Shown piece after piece: positions 1 through 9,522 of a stretch of DNA of 64,000 bases (position 1 is the first letter of the stretch; each line of letters opens with the position of its first letter). The translations under genes and the position numbers were made by a program. Location: NCBI RefSeq assembly GCF_008710155.1, contig NZ_VYPZ01000001.1, positions 558,001 through 622,000 on the forward strand. The letters are read 5' to 3'. The notes beneath the pieces were generated by a model. The model saw only the letters and a program-made list of their open reading frames with translations, searched no databases and was not told the origin of the DNA. The stretch is from Sphingobium limneticum (lineage in GTDB: Bacteria > Pseudomonadota > Alphaproteobacteria > Sphingomonadales > Sphingomonadaceae).

Positions 1-258
1 ACGCCGCTCTTTTCGGGGTATTTCGACACGGCGATCGGTGGAAAGAAGGACGCTGCATCCTATCGTGCCATTGCCGATGCGATCGACCTGCCGCCGGCCG
101 ATATCCTGTTCCTGTCCGATGTGGAGGCGGAACTGGCAGCTGCGCAGAGCGCCGGCCTTGCCGTGACGCTGCTGGTCCGCGACGCACCCTTGCCCGATGG
201 CGCCTATCGAGCCGTGGGGGATTTCGACAGCATCTTGCCTGAAAGCCTGTTTGCATGA
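1..258 (+). CDS. mtnC: Acireductone synthase (enolase-phosphatase E1), 3' part
   Basis: The frame is open from the first base and ends in TGA at 258, giving the last 85 residues. The text reads like the C-terminal half of a HAD-superfamily enolase-phosphatase: a conserved G-Y-F-D-T around residues 7-11, then I-L-F-L-S-D near residues 37-42, which is HAD motif IV, with acidic residues following. MtnC enolises and dephosphorylates 2,3-diketo-5-methylthiopentyl-1-phosphate in the cytoplasmic methionine salvage pathway. The following mtnK and mtnA genes make this assignment strong. Its stop overlaps the mtnK start as ATGA, so the genes are probably translationally coupled. The N-terminal part with HAD motif I lies outside the window. 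Confidence 0.9.
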   Translation, partial: TPLFSGYFDTAIGGKKDAASYRAIADAIDLPPADILFLSDVEAELAAAQSAGLAVTLLVRDAPLPDGAYRAVGDFDSILPESLFA

Positions 259-1496
259 CCTATCATATGCTGACGGAAGCGACCGCGGCCGGCCATCTCG
301 GCACGATCGCCGCCATTTGCGATCGGCTTGGCGGCACGCCCGCCGATTGGGTGGTTCAGGAAGTGGGCGACGGCAATCTCAACCTCGTCTTTCTCGTCAC
401 CGGGCCGGATGGCGGCGTCGCGGTCAAGCAGGCCCTGCCCTACGTCCGCATGGTCGGGGAAAGCTGGCCCCTACCCTTGTCACGAGCCTATTATGAGCGA
501 CTGGCGCTGGCCGATCAGGCGCGATGCGCGCCACATCGCGTACCTGCGCTCGTGCATCATGACGACGCCATGGCGCTTACGGCCATGGACTATCTGGTGC
601 CCCATCGCACGCTGCGCGGCGCGCTGGTCGAAGGATTGCGCTATCCGCGTCTGGCCGAGCATCTGGCCGAATTTCTGGCCGACACGCTATTCTTCACGTC
701 CGATCTTGCCGTGCCTGTGGCACAGAAGAAGGCGCGGATCGCCGCCTATCTGGGCAACACAGCCATGTGCCGGATCAGCGAGGATCTGATCTTCGACGAG
801 CCCTTTTTCGACGCCCCGATGAACTGGCATACGCCAGGTCTGGAGGATGTGGTCAGCCGCTTCCAGGCCGACACACCGCTGCGCCTTGCCGTGCAGGAGA
901 TGAAGGCGCGCTTCCTGGCTGCGCCCGAGGCCCTGCTCCATGGCGACCTGCACACCGGATCGGTGATGGTCACGCAGGATGACAGCAAGGTGATCGATCC
1001 GGAATTCGCCTTTTACGGTCCGATCGGTTTCGACGTGGGAATGATCATCGCCAATCTGTGGCTGGCGGCATTTGCGCAAGCGGGGTTGCGGCCCGATATG
1101 CCCCATGACGGCTGGCTGGTCGAACAGGCCGACGCTTTATGGCAGGATTTTGCCGAACGGTTTGCAGATCATTGGCGCAATCTCGACCTGGCAGATGAAG
1201 CCGGTGCACTTCATGCCCTGGCCCGTCAGGATGATGTCTTGCGAGAGGCGGCGATTTCCGCCCGCCTCTATGCCATCTGGCGCGATATGCTGGGCTTTGC
1301 CGGGTGCGAGATCATCCGGCGGATATTGGGCCTGGCCCATGTCGCCGATTTCGAGAGTATCGCCGACGTGAACACGCGCGCAAAATGCGAGCGGCAGGCC
1401 CTATCATTCGGCCGCGCCCTCCTTCTGGAACGCGATCGCTTTCCGGACATGGCAGCCATCCGCCCCATCATCGCTTCCGAACCGGTTCCGGCATGA
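255..1496 (+). CDS. mtnK: S-methyl-5-thioribose kinase
   Basis: 413 residues, the usual length for MtnK. It phosphorylates 5-methylthioribose with ATP to 5-methylthioribose-1-phosphate in methionine salvage. The protein-kinase-like (APH) fold is visible: a glycine-rich G-D-G-N-L-N segment near residues 38-43, a catalytic loop H-G-D-L-H near 229-233 with D231, and a metal-binding D-P-E near 248-250. The ATG at 255 overlaps the mtnC stop (ATGA), and the gene's own stop overlaps the mtnA start in the same way, so mtnC-mtnK-mtnA look like one tightly coupled operon. It makes the substrate for MtnA. Confidence 0.94.
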   Translation: MTYHMLTEATAAGHLGTIAAICDRLGGTPADWVVQEVGDGNLNLVFLVTGPDGGVAVKQALPYVRMVGESWPLPLSRAYYERLALADQARCAPHRVPALVHHDDAMALTAMDYLVPHRTLRGALVEGLRYPRLAEHLAEFLADTLFFTSDLAVPVAQKKARIAAYLGNTAMCRISEDLIFDEPFFDAPMNWHTPGLEDVVSRFQADTPLRLAVQEMKARFLAAPEALLHGDLHTGSVMVTQDDSKVIDPEFAFYGPIGFDVGMIIANLWLAAFAQAGLRPDMPHDGWLVEQADALWQDFAERFADHWRNLDLADEAGALHALARQDDVLREAAISARLYAIWRDMLGFAGCEIIRRILGLAHVADFESIADVNTRAKCERQALSFGRALLLERDRFPDMAAIRPIIASEPVPA

Positions 1497-2560
1497 AGAT
1501 CGACGGACGCGACAGCCGCTCTGTCTGGATCGAGCCGGATGGTTGGAGCGTGGGCATATTCGACCAGCGGCGGCTGCCCTGGGCGATCGAACGGCTGGTT
1601 CTGCGCACTGTCGAAGATGCCGCCGTCGCGATCGCCGACATGGCGACGCGCGGCGCGCCCCTGATCGGCGCAGTGGCCGCCTATGGGCTGGCGCTCGGAC
1701 TACGCGCCGATCCCGGCGATAGCGCGCTGGAGCAGGCCTATGCCCGTCTGCTGCGGACACGGCCCACCGCCGTCAACCTGCGCTGGGCGCTGGATCGGAT
1801 GCGCCGGCGGGTCGCACCCGTCGCCCCAGATAAGCGGGCTGCGGCAGCCTATGCCCAAGCCGCAATCATCTGCGACGAGGATGTGGCGATGAACCACGCC
1901 ATCGGTCAGGCCGGCCTGCCACTCATAGAAGCGATCGCCGCGCGAAAGGGCGGCGCGCCGGTCAACATCCTGACCCACTGCAACGCGGGCTGGCTGGCGA
2001 CGGTCGCCTGGGGCACGGCAACAGCGCCGCTCTATCTGGCCCAGCAGGCCGGCATCGCCATCCATGTGTGGGTGGACGAGACGCGCCCGCGCAATCAGGG
2101 GGCGCTCACCGCGCTGGAACTGACGCAGCATGGGGTGCCGCATAGCTATATCGTCGACAATGCAGGCGGCCTGCTGATGCAGCGGGGCGAAGTGGACATG
2201 GTTATCGTGGGCACAGACCGGGTGACCGCCAATGGCGACGTCTGCAACAAGATCGGCACCTATCTGAAGGCGTTGGCCGCCCGCGCCCACGATGTCCCGT
2301 TTTTCATCGCCTTGCCGGACGGCACCTATGACCCGGCAACAGCCACCGGCGCCGACGTCGAGATCGAGGACCGCGCCGGCGACGAGGTTGCGTTCATGAC
2401 CGGCGCAGATGCTGAAGGCGGTCCAGTCACCGTGGCCCTGACACGATCGGCCACCATCAATCCAGCCTTCGACATCACGCCGGCGTCGCTCGTCACCGCC
2501 TATATTACGGCAAAAGGCGTAGTGAGCGATGCCGGAGAATTGGCTGACCTGTCCGGTTGA
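1493..2560 (+). CDS. mtnA: S-methyl-5-thioribose-1-phosphate isomerase
   Basis: 355 residues from the ATG at 1493, which overlaps the mtnK stop. The open frame extends further upstream, but that stretch lies inside mtnK and is not homologous. The enzyme isomerises 5-methylthioribose-1-phosphate to the ribulose form. Hallmarks are T-R-G-A-P near residues 52-56, the catalytic cysteine in T-H-C-N-A-G (C163), and the catalytic aspartate in V-G-T-D-R-V-T-A-N-G-D (D242). The protein belongs to the eIF2B-like MtnA family at normal length. It is the last gene of the salvage operon visible here. Confidence 0.95.
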   Translation: MKIDGRDSRSVWIEPDGWSVGIFDQRRLPWAIERLVLRTVEDAAVAIADMATRGAPLIGAVAAYGLALGLRADPGDSALEQAYARLLRTRPTAVNLRWALDRMRRRVAPVAPDKRAAAAYAQAAIICDEDVAMNHAIGQAGLPLIEAIAARKGGAPVNILTHCNAGWLATVAWGTATAPLYLAQQAGIAIHVWVDETRPRNQGALTALELTQHGVPHSYIVDNAGGLLMQRGEVDMVIVGTDRVTANGDVCNKIGTYLKALAARAHDVPFFIALPDGTYDPATATGADVEIEDRAGDEVAFMTGADAEGGPVTVALTRSATINPAFDITPASLVTAYITAKGVVSDAGELADLSG

Positions 2561-2574
2561 ACGAAGCAGGTCTT

Positions 2575-2840
2575 TCAAGGCAAAGTCTTGCGCAGCACGA
2601 CCTCGTCCAGCGGCTTGCCCGTCGCAGTGAGGGCGCGATAGATCAGGCTGTCATGGCTGAGGTCGATCAGCTGATAGGCCTGCGTCCGCGCAGCCGATCT
2701 CGCCCCGCTGCTGCAAGGCGATGAGGCCGGTCGGTGTTTCCTGCGCAACCTCCTCGGCCAGGCCACTCTGTCCGGTATGCCCACATATATAGCGGACCAA
2801 CGTCGTCCGAACGGCCGTCCAGTCCCGATCATCGTCGGAT
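2575..2840 (-). pseudogene. Decayed ECF (FecI-like) sigma-factor remnant
   Basis: Read leftward, one frame gives D-W-T-A-V-R-T-T-L-V-R-Y followed by G-L-A-E-E-V-A-Q-E-T and then A-L-Q-Q-R-G. This matches the pattern of sigma region 2 in FecI-type ECF factors. After about base 2700 the match moves to another frame (Q-A-Y-Q-L-I-D-L-S) and soon ends, with no region 4. I read this as a frameshifted, truncated sigma gene. No FecR partner lies beside it. The identification rests on motif resemblance only, over a short stretch, so an unrelated degraded gene is possible. Confidence 0.45.
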
Positions 2841-3173
2841 GGCGATATGCGACGGATCGGAAACAAGAATGGACAATCCTGAAAGAGAAAAGTCCGCGCG
2901 CCCAATGCGCGCAGGTTACGATACGAAAACGAAACGAACCGCACCTTCCTACGATTGCGCTCGTTGCAATCGCGATCGCCTGGTTCGCATTTGCGCCGAA
3001 GCGGTCCTGGTGCGAAACGGATCTCGCCTTTCAGGCATCCTCTCCTAAAAACTTTCAAGGCTGGTCGGTCCCGATCAGCCTTTCTTTTTGCTTGTGGCAT
3101 ATTGGCGAAGCGAACCTGACAAGCGCCCTCGCCGTCCCTATGTTCGGCGCATCACAGGCTGGACAGGCTCTCC
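2841..3173. other. Non-coding stretch between sigma remnant and pncB
   Basis: I see no convincing protein gene here. A leftward ATG at about 3041 has a good ribosome-binding sequence (AGGAGAGG), but the frame runs only about 29 mostly basic residues. The stretch ends at the hairpin with a T-run listed separately. It could hold the promoter and leader of pncB or a small RNA, but nothing in the sequence decides this. Confidence 0.4.
3057..3089 (+). terminator. Rho-independent terminator-like hairpin
   Basis: AAGGCTGGTCG pairs with CGATCAGCCTT around a short loop (one G-T wobble) and is followed directly by TTTCTTTTT. The form is typical of an intrinsic terminator on the plus strand. The nearest upstream plus-strand gene, mtnA, ends about 500 bases earlier, so it may end an unannotated short transcript or act in the pncB leader. 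Confidence 0.6.
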
Positions 3174-4478
3174 ATGGTTTTCACCGACATAGCGACGCGG
3201 ACACATAATCATAATTGGCGGCTCGATCCGATCGTGCGCAGTTTGCTCGATACGGATTTCTACAAGCTGCTGATGCTCCAGATGATCCGGCATCTCTATC
3301 CGGACGTGGAAGCGACCTTTGCCCTGATCAACCGCACGACATCCGTACGGCTGGCCGATGTCATCGAAGAAAGCGAGTTGCGCGCTCAACTCGACCAGGC
3401 CCGGTCGTTACGCTTCGGGAAAAAGGAGCTGATCTGGCTGGCTGGCAACAGCTTCTACGGCAAGGCGCAGATGTTCAGCCCCGATTTCATCGACTGGCTG
3501 GCCGATTTCCGCCTGCCCGACTATGAATTGCACAAGAGCGACGGCCAATATGAGCTGCGCTTTCATGGCCCCTGGACGCACACGACGATGTGGGAAATTC
3601 CTGCTCTCACGATCGTCAACGAATTGCGCTCCCGCGCGGCGATGAAGGGCCGGGGCCGCTTCGAATTGGATGTCCTCTATGCCAGGGCCAAGGCGAAACT
3701 CTGGAGCAAGGTGGAGCGTCTGGCCCAGTTGCCCGACATCGTCATTTCGGACTTCGGCACCCGCCGTCGGCATGGGTTCCTCTGGCAGCGCTGGTGCGTA
3801 GAGGCGTTGAAGGAAGGGTTGGGCAGCCGCTTTATCGGTTCTTCCAACATCCTGCTGGCCATGGATGCGGACCTGGAAGCGATAGGTACCAATGCGCACG
3901 AATTGCCCATGGTGCTGGCAGCGCTGGCCGATGGAGACAAAGCGCTGGCCGCCGCGCCCTATCGCGTCCTGGCCGACTGGCAGGATCATTATGGCGGCAA
4001 TCTGCGCATCGCCTTGCCAGACGCTTTTGGTACCGCGGCCTTTTTGAGGAACGCGCCCGATTGGCTGGCGGACTGGACCGGCTTTCGCCCGGATAGTGCG
4101 CCGCCGATCGAGGGCGGCGAACAGATCATCCGCTGGTGGCGGGAAAAGGGGCGTGATCCGCGCGATAAATTGCTGATCTTTTCCGATGGCATGGATGTGG
4201 ACAGCATCGAGGCCACCTACCGCCATTTTCACGGCCGGGTGCGGATGAGTTTCGGTTGGGGCACCAACCTGACCAATGATTTTCGCAGCTGTGCACCTTT
4301 TGCGACCGACGGGCTGGATCCCATATCGCTGGTCTGCAAGGTGGTCGAGGCGAATGGGCGGCCAGCCGTCAAACTGTCCGACAATCCTGCCAAGGCCACA
4401 GGCGAGCCTGATGAGATCGCGCGATATCTGAGGGTTTTTGGCGATGCCGGGCGACGGGCGATGGATGTGCGGGTCTAG
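3174..4478 (+). CDS. pncB: Nicotinate phosphoribosyltransferase
   Basis: 434 residues, the normal size for PncB. It joins nicotinate to PRPP, with ATP hydrolysis, to give nicotinate mononucleotide for NAD salvage in the cytoplasm. Family features include L-L-D-T-D-F-Y-K-L near residues 24-32, F-G-T-R-R-R-H-G-F near 194-202, G-S-S-N near 222-225 and G-T-N-A-H-E near 238-243, where the family has its phosphorylatable histidine. The ATG at 3174 opens the conserved N terminus. It stands alone, without other NAD genes. Confidence 0.94.
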   Translation: MVFTDIATRTHNHNWRLDPIVRSLLDTDFYKLLMLQMIRHLYPDVEATFALINRTTSVRLADVIEESELRAQLDQARSLRFGKKELIWLAGNSFYGKAQMFSPDFIDWLADFRLPDYELHKSDGQYELRFHGPWTHTTMWEIPALTIVNELRSRAAMKGRGRFELDVLYARAKAKLWSKVERLAQLPDIVISDFGTRRRHGFLWQRWCVEALKEGLGSRFIGSSNILLAMDADLEAIGTNAHELPMVLAALADGDKALAAAPYRVLADWQDHYGGNLRIALPDAFGTAAFLRNAPDWLADWTGFRPDSAPPIEGGEQIIRWWREKGRDPRDKLLIFSDGMDVDSIEATYRHFHGRVRMSFGWGTNLTNDFRSCAPFATDGLDPISLVCKVVEANGRPAVKLSDNPAKATGEPDEIARYLRVFGDAGRRAMDVRV

Positions 4479-4566
4479 GGCGTCTTCTTCCTTCGTCCTT
4501 CCATCTTGGCTACGAGCACCGGCTCGACTAAGGGCCTGTCCTGCCTTCCCCCATGAATTGAGACTG

Positions 4567-5160
4567 ATGATGCGCGCCTTATCCGACCTTGTCCAATTGG
4601 GCCGCCTTGTCGCTGCGACACATGGATGGCCGGCGGCCAGGACTTTCAAGGCCTATGACTGGAGCGAACAAGACCGTGCCGGGATCGCCAGTGGCGCCGC
4701 CGACATTCTCAAACTGTTCCCGGCGACGGCAGGGCAGGAACAGTCGCTCAGCGCGACCCTCGCCTTCCAGCTTCAGCGCCGCTTGGACGCGCCGGTGCAT
4801 CTTGTGGCGGGCACGTTGCGCGTAGAGGGCATGGCGGTGCGGCAGGACCGATTGCCGTCCGATGGCACAAGCCCATTTGCCGCCGACGCGCCGGCATGGC
4901 GGGGCCATCTGTGGATCATGGTTGGGCCGCATGTCGTCGACGCCGCGATCTTCCGACTGGCGAATGCTGCCGACAGTAACCCCGTACTGGCGCGCCATGT
5001 CCATGGCATGTTCGGTTCCGACAAGGGGCTTTATGCCGATCATTGGCGGCAGGCGAGACGGGTCGGCCTGGATTATGATCCCCTATATGTGTTGAGCGAA
5101 GAAGATATGAGCCACCTGCTGAATGCGGCCTATCGTCTGATCAAGGATGGCGCAGCCTAG
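4567..5160 (+). CDS. Conserved protein of unknown function
   Basis: About 197 residues from one of two adjacent ATGs (4567 or 4570); the frame is open further upstream but looks non-coding there. I do not recognise a family with confidence. A central G-H-L-W-I-M-V-G-P-H-V-V-D is reminiscent of transglutaminase-like folds, where H and D belong to the triad, but I see no matching catalytic cysteine. No signal peptide or membrane segment is evident. The stop at 5160 abuts the GTG of the next gene, so the two are probably cotranscribed. Confidence 0.6.
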   Translation: MMRALSDLVQLGRLVAATHGWPAARTFKAYDWSEQDRAGIASGAADILKLFPATAGQEQSLSATLAFQLQRRLDAPVHLVAGTLRVEGMAVRQDRLPSDGTSPFAADAPAWRGHLWIMVGPHVVDAAIFRLANAADSNPVLARHVHGMFGSDKGLYADHWRQARRVGLDYDPLYVLSEEDMSHLLNAAYRLIKDGAA

Positions 5161-5790
5161 GTGCTGCCGATCCTCTACAGCTTTCGCCGCTGCCCCTATG
5201 CGATGCGAGCAAGGCTGGCGTTGGCGGCAAGCGCTACGACCGTCGAACTGCGCGAGGTCAAGCTGTCGGCCAAGCCCGATGCCATGCTCGCTTTGTCGCC
5301 CAAAGCTACCGTTCCCGTGCTTCTGATGCCCGACGGCACGGTCATCGAAGAGAGTATCGACATCATGCGTAGGACATTGGCGCGAAACGATCCGGAAGGC
5401 TGGCTCGACCGCGACGATCCGGACTTGATCGCCATCAATGACGGCCGGTTCAAACATGACCTAGATCGCTATAAATATCCGGAGCGTCATGGATCGAACA
5501 GCGATGCCCATCGTGCCAGCGGACTGACATTCCTCCTTTTGCTGGAGGAGAGGCTGGCCAATGCCCCCCATTTGTGCGGTGACAAGCGCGGTCTAGCTGA
5601 TGCCGCCATCATTCCGTTCGTACGGCAATTTGCGTCGGTCGATCAACATTGGTTCGTGGCGCAGCCGCTCGACCGGGTCAGACATTGGTTGTCGACCTAT
5701 CTGGCTTCGACGCTTTTCGACGCGATCATGGTCCGGCTGCCACCCTGGTCACCGTTGGATCAACCTAAAGCGGTCGATTGGCTACGCTGA
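5161..5790 (+). CDS. Glutathione S-transferase family protein
   Basis: 209 residues from a GTG directly after the previous stop. The start of the protein has the thioredoxin-like GST N-terminal domain: Y-S-F-R-R-C-P-Y-A-M-R-A-R near residues 6-18, T-V-P-V-L near 49-53 (the cis-proline turn), and E-E-S near 61-63, which would bind the gamma-glutamyl part of glutathione. The remainder is helical, as in the GST C-terminal domain. The R-C-P-Y motif is more glutaredoxin-like than in many GSTs. Substrate and role cannot be read from the sequence. Confidence 0.8.
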   Translation: MLPILYSFRRCPYAMRARLALAASATTVELREVKLSAKPDAMLALSPKATVPVLLMPDGTVIEESIDIMRRTLARNDPEGWLDRDDPDLIAINDGRFKHDLDRYKYPERHGSNSDAHRASGLTFLLLLEERLANAPHLCGDKRGLADAAIIPFVRQFASVDQHWFVAQPLDRVRHWLSTYLASTLFDAIMVRLPPWSPLDQPKAVDWLR

Positions 5791-5854
5791 TCGCTCAGCC
5801 AGGTTGCGCGTAACAGACCACGACCCGCCCGAACCGGTATCGGCGCCGGGACAT

Positions 5855-5872
5855 GCCGTCCTCACGGACGGC
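5855..5872. terminator. Hairpin between convergent genes
   Basis: GCCGTCC and GGACGGC form a perfect 7-bp stem around TCAC. It sits at the shared 3' end of the GST-like gene and the leftward beta-helix gene. There is no T-run, so termination is only a possibility. Confidence 0.35.
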
Positions 5873-8003
5873 GCGACGCGGCCTGCTCAACGCCGCTCGC
5901 GTCGATTATGCGCTGGGCTTCAATCGGCCAGTCTTTGCCGGTCACCAGGACATTGTCCGCCGCCCGGTTGTTGAGATAATCGCTCCATTCGTCGTTGAGC
6001 TTGCCCCCATTATACCAGTTGCCCGTCGCGACATTATCCAGCGCGGTGCGCTTGGGCGCGATATGGGACTGCGTGTTGAGGTTCAGCCATACGCCCCCGA
6101 TGCGATCCAGGACGTTGTTCCGCACGGTGACATAGCGCGAACCTTCATCAAGATAGTTGGCGATACCGCCAGAGCCCGCTACATCATAGACGTAGTTTTC
6201 CGCGATCAGAGCGCCCGGATCAGCCGACAGATGATAGATGGCGCCGCCATCGGGGAACCATTGCTTCACCCGCCCCACCCGATTGCCCTTTACGACCGTG
6301 TCGCGCAGGGTGGTAGGCGTGTCATAGACGATGTTGCCGGGCTGATCATAATATCCCCGCTGTTTTCGCCAATATTCGGCGCTACCGCCCGGATCATTGG
6401 CACCCCAGCCCCACCCCACATCTATGCCGTCATAAGGTGTGTCGGAAACATCGTTGTTCATGATGATCGTGCCGGACGCATAGGTCACGAGAATGGCCGA
6501 TTGTTCTTTATAGTCGTGCGACACGCTCTTGATGCGATTGTTGCGGATGATGATATCGCGCAAACCCATCTCAGGACGTGAGGGGTGATGGGCATCAGGC
6601 TGGATTCCACCCGCCATGATCGCTCCCCCGGCCAGATCGACAAATTCGCTGTTCGTCACCTCGATCGCCGAACTACCCAGGCCGATGCCGCTATCGTTGG
6701 CGTCAGGGTTATTGCCGATGCCCAACGCGATCTGCCCCAGCTGAGAAAATCGATCTTCGTCAAACAGGATGCGCCGCGCCGCTGCAACCTGTACGGCGGC
6801 TGGCTGTTGGCTCCACCGATTGCGCATCCGTTCGAACGACCAGCATCCCCAACTGCAATCGCGAACGGGATCCGCGGGATAATCGACGAGGTCGCCGGAA
6901 AGATAGGCGCCGCTCTGTTGACTGGCATAGCCATCCGGGCCGGACGGGCGGCGCCAGCTCGTATGGCTGAAATGCAGCCGACGAAATTCCAGATCTCGAA
7001 CCGGATCGTCATAGGTGCCCGCGATGGAGACAAGATGCTCCAAATGCGGCAGAATCACCTCGATCCGATTCATGTCTTCGCCCGGCAACGGCTTGTAATA
7101 AAGACGCCCGGCCTTGGGGTCGACGAACCAATGGCCCGGATCACGCAGAAACGCCAAGGCGTTCACCAAGAATAGTCGTGCAACGTCCGCCGACACCGGT
7201 CGCGCAAGCGTGTCATAGCCCACCAGATTGTTGCGCCAGCCAGGCTGCTGCATCACGATCCGGTCGCCGTCGATATGATCCACCATCGCGTGGCGATGGG
7301 TGAACCAGCTCATTCCTTCGATCTCCATTCTGCTTTGATCGGGCAATGTTGAGAGAAAGCGCCAGGCGGGGTCGCGGATCTCCAGGCCCCATGGATGAAA
7401 GGCGACGGCGGATCGGGGAATTTCCACCGACGCCCGCTGAACCAATCGCCCCGCAACGCTCAATTGCCGCGGATCCATTCCGACCGGCACTCGCGCCATC
7501 CAGATATTGCGCTGCTTGTCGACCTGGCTCCAGCCAGTCACCGGGGTGCCGCCGGACAGCATGGTGCGCAGACCGCTCGCACCTTCCCAGCGGACCGTAT
7601 AGCCATTCTGCCCTCCGTCCCTGGCGTTGAAGCGCAGCGGCGCTGTCAGGCGATAGACGCCTTGGGCCAGTGACACGGTGACATCATGGTCGTGATTGAG
7701 AGCCCGCACCGCCTGCTGCGCGCGCGCAAGCGAGGCGAAGGGCCGGGCAGCCGACCCGTCTCCTTCATCCGACCCGCTTGGCGAAACATGCAGAATCAGC
7801 GGAACCGGCGCTGGGCGGTTGGGAATGACGATTTTGAAATGCTCGCCAGCGGGTCGATCGCGTGCGCCGATCTGTGGAATGTTCGGCATCGGTGGCAACT
7901 GCGCCAATGTCGGCAAGGACCAGCAGGCCAGGACCGCGCCTATACTTGCCCACCTTCCCCAGTTCATCCTCTGTATCCCGCTATCTTCTTGCTGCATCGT
8001 CAT
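5862..8003 (-). CDS. Secreted right-handed parallel beta-helix glycosidase-like protein
   Basis: 713 residues from the ATG at 8003, which overlaps the upstream stop as ATGA; a second start, M-N-W-G-R-W at 7967, places the signal peptide (cleavage after L-A-Q) closer to the N terminus. After the signal comes H-V-S-P-S-G-S-D-E-G-D-G-S-A-A-R-P-F, the typical opening of beta-helix carbohydrate enzymes, then many short repeats with N-N-x-I and N-N-V turns (roughly residues 430-670). The architecture resembles GH141 and related families (fucosidase or xylanase members), but I cannot assign activity. It is the third gene of the TonB-receptor operon, so it probably acts on the imported glycan in the periplasm or on its polymer outside. 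Confidence 0.75.
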   Translation of the reverse strand: MTMQQEDSGIQRMNWGRWASIGAVLACWSLPTLAQLPPMPNIPQIGARDRPAGEHFKIVIPNRPAPVPLILHVSPSGSDEGDGSAARPFASLARAQQAVRALNHDHDVTVSLAQGVYRLTAPLRFNARDGGQNGYTVRWEGASGLRTMLSGGTPVTGWSQVDKQRNIWMARVPVGMDPRQLSVAGRLVQRASVEIPRSAVAFHPWGLEIRDPAWRFLSTLPDQSRMEIEGMSWFTHRHAMVDHIDGDRIVMQQPGWRNNLVGYDTLARPVSADVARLFLVNALAFLRDPGHWFVDPKAGRLYYKPLPGEDMNRIEVILPHLEHLVSIAGTYDDPVRDLEFRRLHFSHTSWRRPSGPDGYASQQSGAYLSGDLVDYPADPVRDCSWGCWSFERMRNRWSQQPAAVQVAAARRILFDEDRFSQLGQIALGIGNNPDANDSGIGLGSSAIEVTNSEFVDLAGGAIMAGGIQPDAHHPSRPEMGLRDIIIRNNRIKSVSHDYKEQSAILVTYASGTIIMNNDVSDTPYDGIDVGWGWGANDPGGSAEYWRKQRGYYDQPGNIVYDTPTTLRDTVVKGNRVGRVKQWFPDGGAIYHLSADPGALIAENYVYDVAGSGGIANYLDEGSRYVTVRNNVLDRIGGVWLNLNTQSHIAPKRTALDNVATGNWYNGGKLNDEWSDYLNNRAADNVLVTGKDWPIEAQRIIDASGVEQAASRRP

Positions 8004-9451
8004 GGCTCGATCGTCACGATCACCCGCCGATATCGCGTGACAGGCGGTGTTCCCTTGTCGGTGACCGCCAGGATGAAATGCGCGTCGCGCCGCTCCTCGA
8101 CCATCGGAGCGGTAAAATCGACCGTCACGATATTCGGCGCAATCCCGGATGTTATTGCCGATGTCCAGCCACCCACTTCGGGATAATGGAACCAGTAATA
8201 GCTCAGACTGTCCCCGTCAGGGTCGGTCGTGCCCAGCCCGCTCAGGAAGAAGCGCTGCCCGGCCTTTACCGTCAACCAGTCGGGGTGCGCCAGTTGAACC
8301 TTCGGCGGATGATTGGCGTCCTTATAGGCTGTGATCGACCAATCCATGCGCGCGGCAAAATCATTCTGAAAATCCGCCCGCCAGCGCCAGAGCGTAGCGC
8401 GAAAATCCTTTATCGTCCTTTCCCCGGGCATGACCGCGCGGCCGATCGCGTTGCGGGTCAACGGCGCCACGGCATCCGAGGCGTTGGTCCAGATCGGCCG
8501 GGTTTCCGGTTCGATCGGCACGCCGCCCGTAAAGCCATTGGGGTCGGTTGCCGCGGCGGCCGGCACATAGAGTTCGTATCGCCCGCCCCAACCGCCCCAG
8601 TTGGGATATTCAGGGTCGCTCAAACCATTAGGGATCAACGATAGATAAGCCGGCGTGTCGCCCTCCATCCCATAGGAGACATCGGGATAGGCCGCTCCCA
8701 ACGGACCATGGCCTTGCTGGATATTGTCGCGCAACCAGTCGTTGGAGATGGTGCCATTTTCCGCACCGTCGATCCGACTATGGATAGCTGTCCACGTCCC
8801 CGCGCCATAGCCACCAGGGCTGACGATATAGAATAGCGTAGGAAAATTCCGGCGGATCCATGCGCCGCTGTCGTCCTGATCGGAAATCGTATAAACGCGC
8901 AGCCGGCTCACCAAGCGCGACACATCCTCGGCCGATCTGGTCGCGCGCAAGCTGTAAAGTGCCTGCGCCAGGCTGTTGGCGCCACCCCAGACCGACACCC
9001 AGAGCGGTCTTGGATCATCCTTCTCGATCGCTTGCACGATCAGGCGCGATCCCGCCGTGTCATGCCCTTCTCCAACCGCCGCCATGCCATAAGCCGGCTG
9101 TCCTTCACGCACCAGAGACTGCAAACGCGCAGCCGCAGGGAAGCCCGGTTCATGCAGGTTCAGATTGGGCTGTACCTTGCCATATTCATCTATGATCGGC
9201 CGAATGGAATCCGCATACACCGCCTGCTTCATATGCACGGAGGTCGTGGCGATCAGCCCTTCAAGGTCGATCTGGTTGGCGTAGAGCAACAGCCGCACGA
9301 AAGATTGCGTATCGTCCGGATCCGCTTCGATGTCGCTGAGGACGATCAGTCGCTGCTTGGCGGCCGATAGGGAAGAAGGGGGAGAGGATGCCGGCAACGC
9401 AGCCGGAAGGATGATAGCCGCAATTGCCGTGCACAAGGTCAATCCTCTCAT
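8000..9451 (-). CDS. Secreted DUF1593 / Sde182-type nucleoside-hydrolase-like protein
   Basis: 483 residues from the ATG at 9451. That start follows GGGGAGAGAG at good spacing and begins a clear signal peptide; the longer open frame has none. The N-terminal domain has R-L-I-V-L-S-D-I-E-A-D-P-D-D-T, the acidic cluster of the nucleoside-hydrolase-like fold, and later W-V-S-V-W-G-G. The C-terminal part (about residues 390-483) looks like the Sde182 beta domain, with D-P-D-G-D-S. The family was named from cellulose binding; its catalytic role is poorly known. Between the TonB receptor and the beta-helix gene it probably helps process or hold the same glycan. Confidence 0.8.
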   Translation of the reverse strand: MRGLTLCTAIAAIILPAALPASSPPSSLSAAKQRLIVLSDIEADPDDTQSFVRLLLYANQIDLEGLIATTSVHMKQAVYADSIRPIIDEYGKVQPNLNLHEPGFPAAARLQSLVREGQPAYGMAAVGEGHDTAGSRLIVQAIEKDDPRPLWVSVWGGANSLAQALYSLRATRSAEDVSRLVSRLRVYTISDQDDSGAWIRRNFPTLFYIVSPGGYGAGTWTAIHSRIDGAENGTISNDWLRDNIQQGHGPLGAAYPDVSYGMEGDTPAYLSLIPNGLSDPEYPNWGGWGGRYELYVPAAAATDPNGFTGGVPIEPETRPIWTNASDAVAPLTRNAIGRAVMPGERTIKDFRATLWRWRADFQNDFAARMDWSITAYKDANHPPKVQLAHPDWLTVKAGQRFFLSGLGTTDPDGDSLSYYWFHYPEVGGWTSAITSGIAPNIVTVDFTAPMVEERRDAHFILAVTDKGTPPVTRYRRVIVTIEP

Positions 9452-9522
9452 GCAACTCTCTCCCCAGTTTTTATGATCAAGCCGGGCCGACGCACATCGC
9501 GCCGGCCCGGCATCGTTCAGCA

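Noticed and set aside
1304..1492. N-terminal extension of mtnA
   Set aside because: The stretch lies inside mtnK and is not homologous to MtnA; the ATG at 1493 overlaps the mtnK stop.
2777..3208. 143-residue rightward frame before pncB
   Set aside because: No ribosome-binding site, odd composition, overlap with the pncB start and a terminator hairpin inside it.
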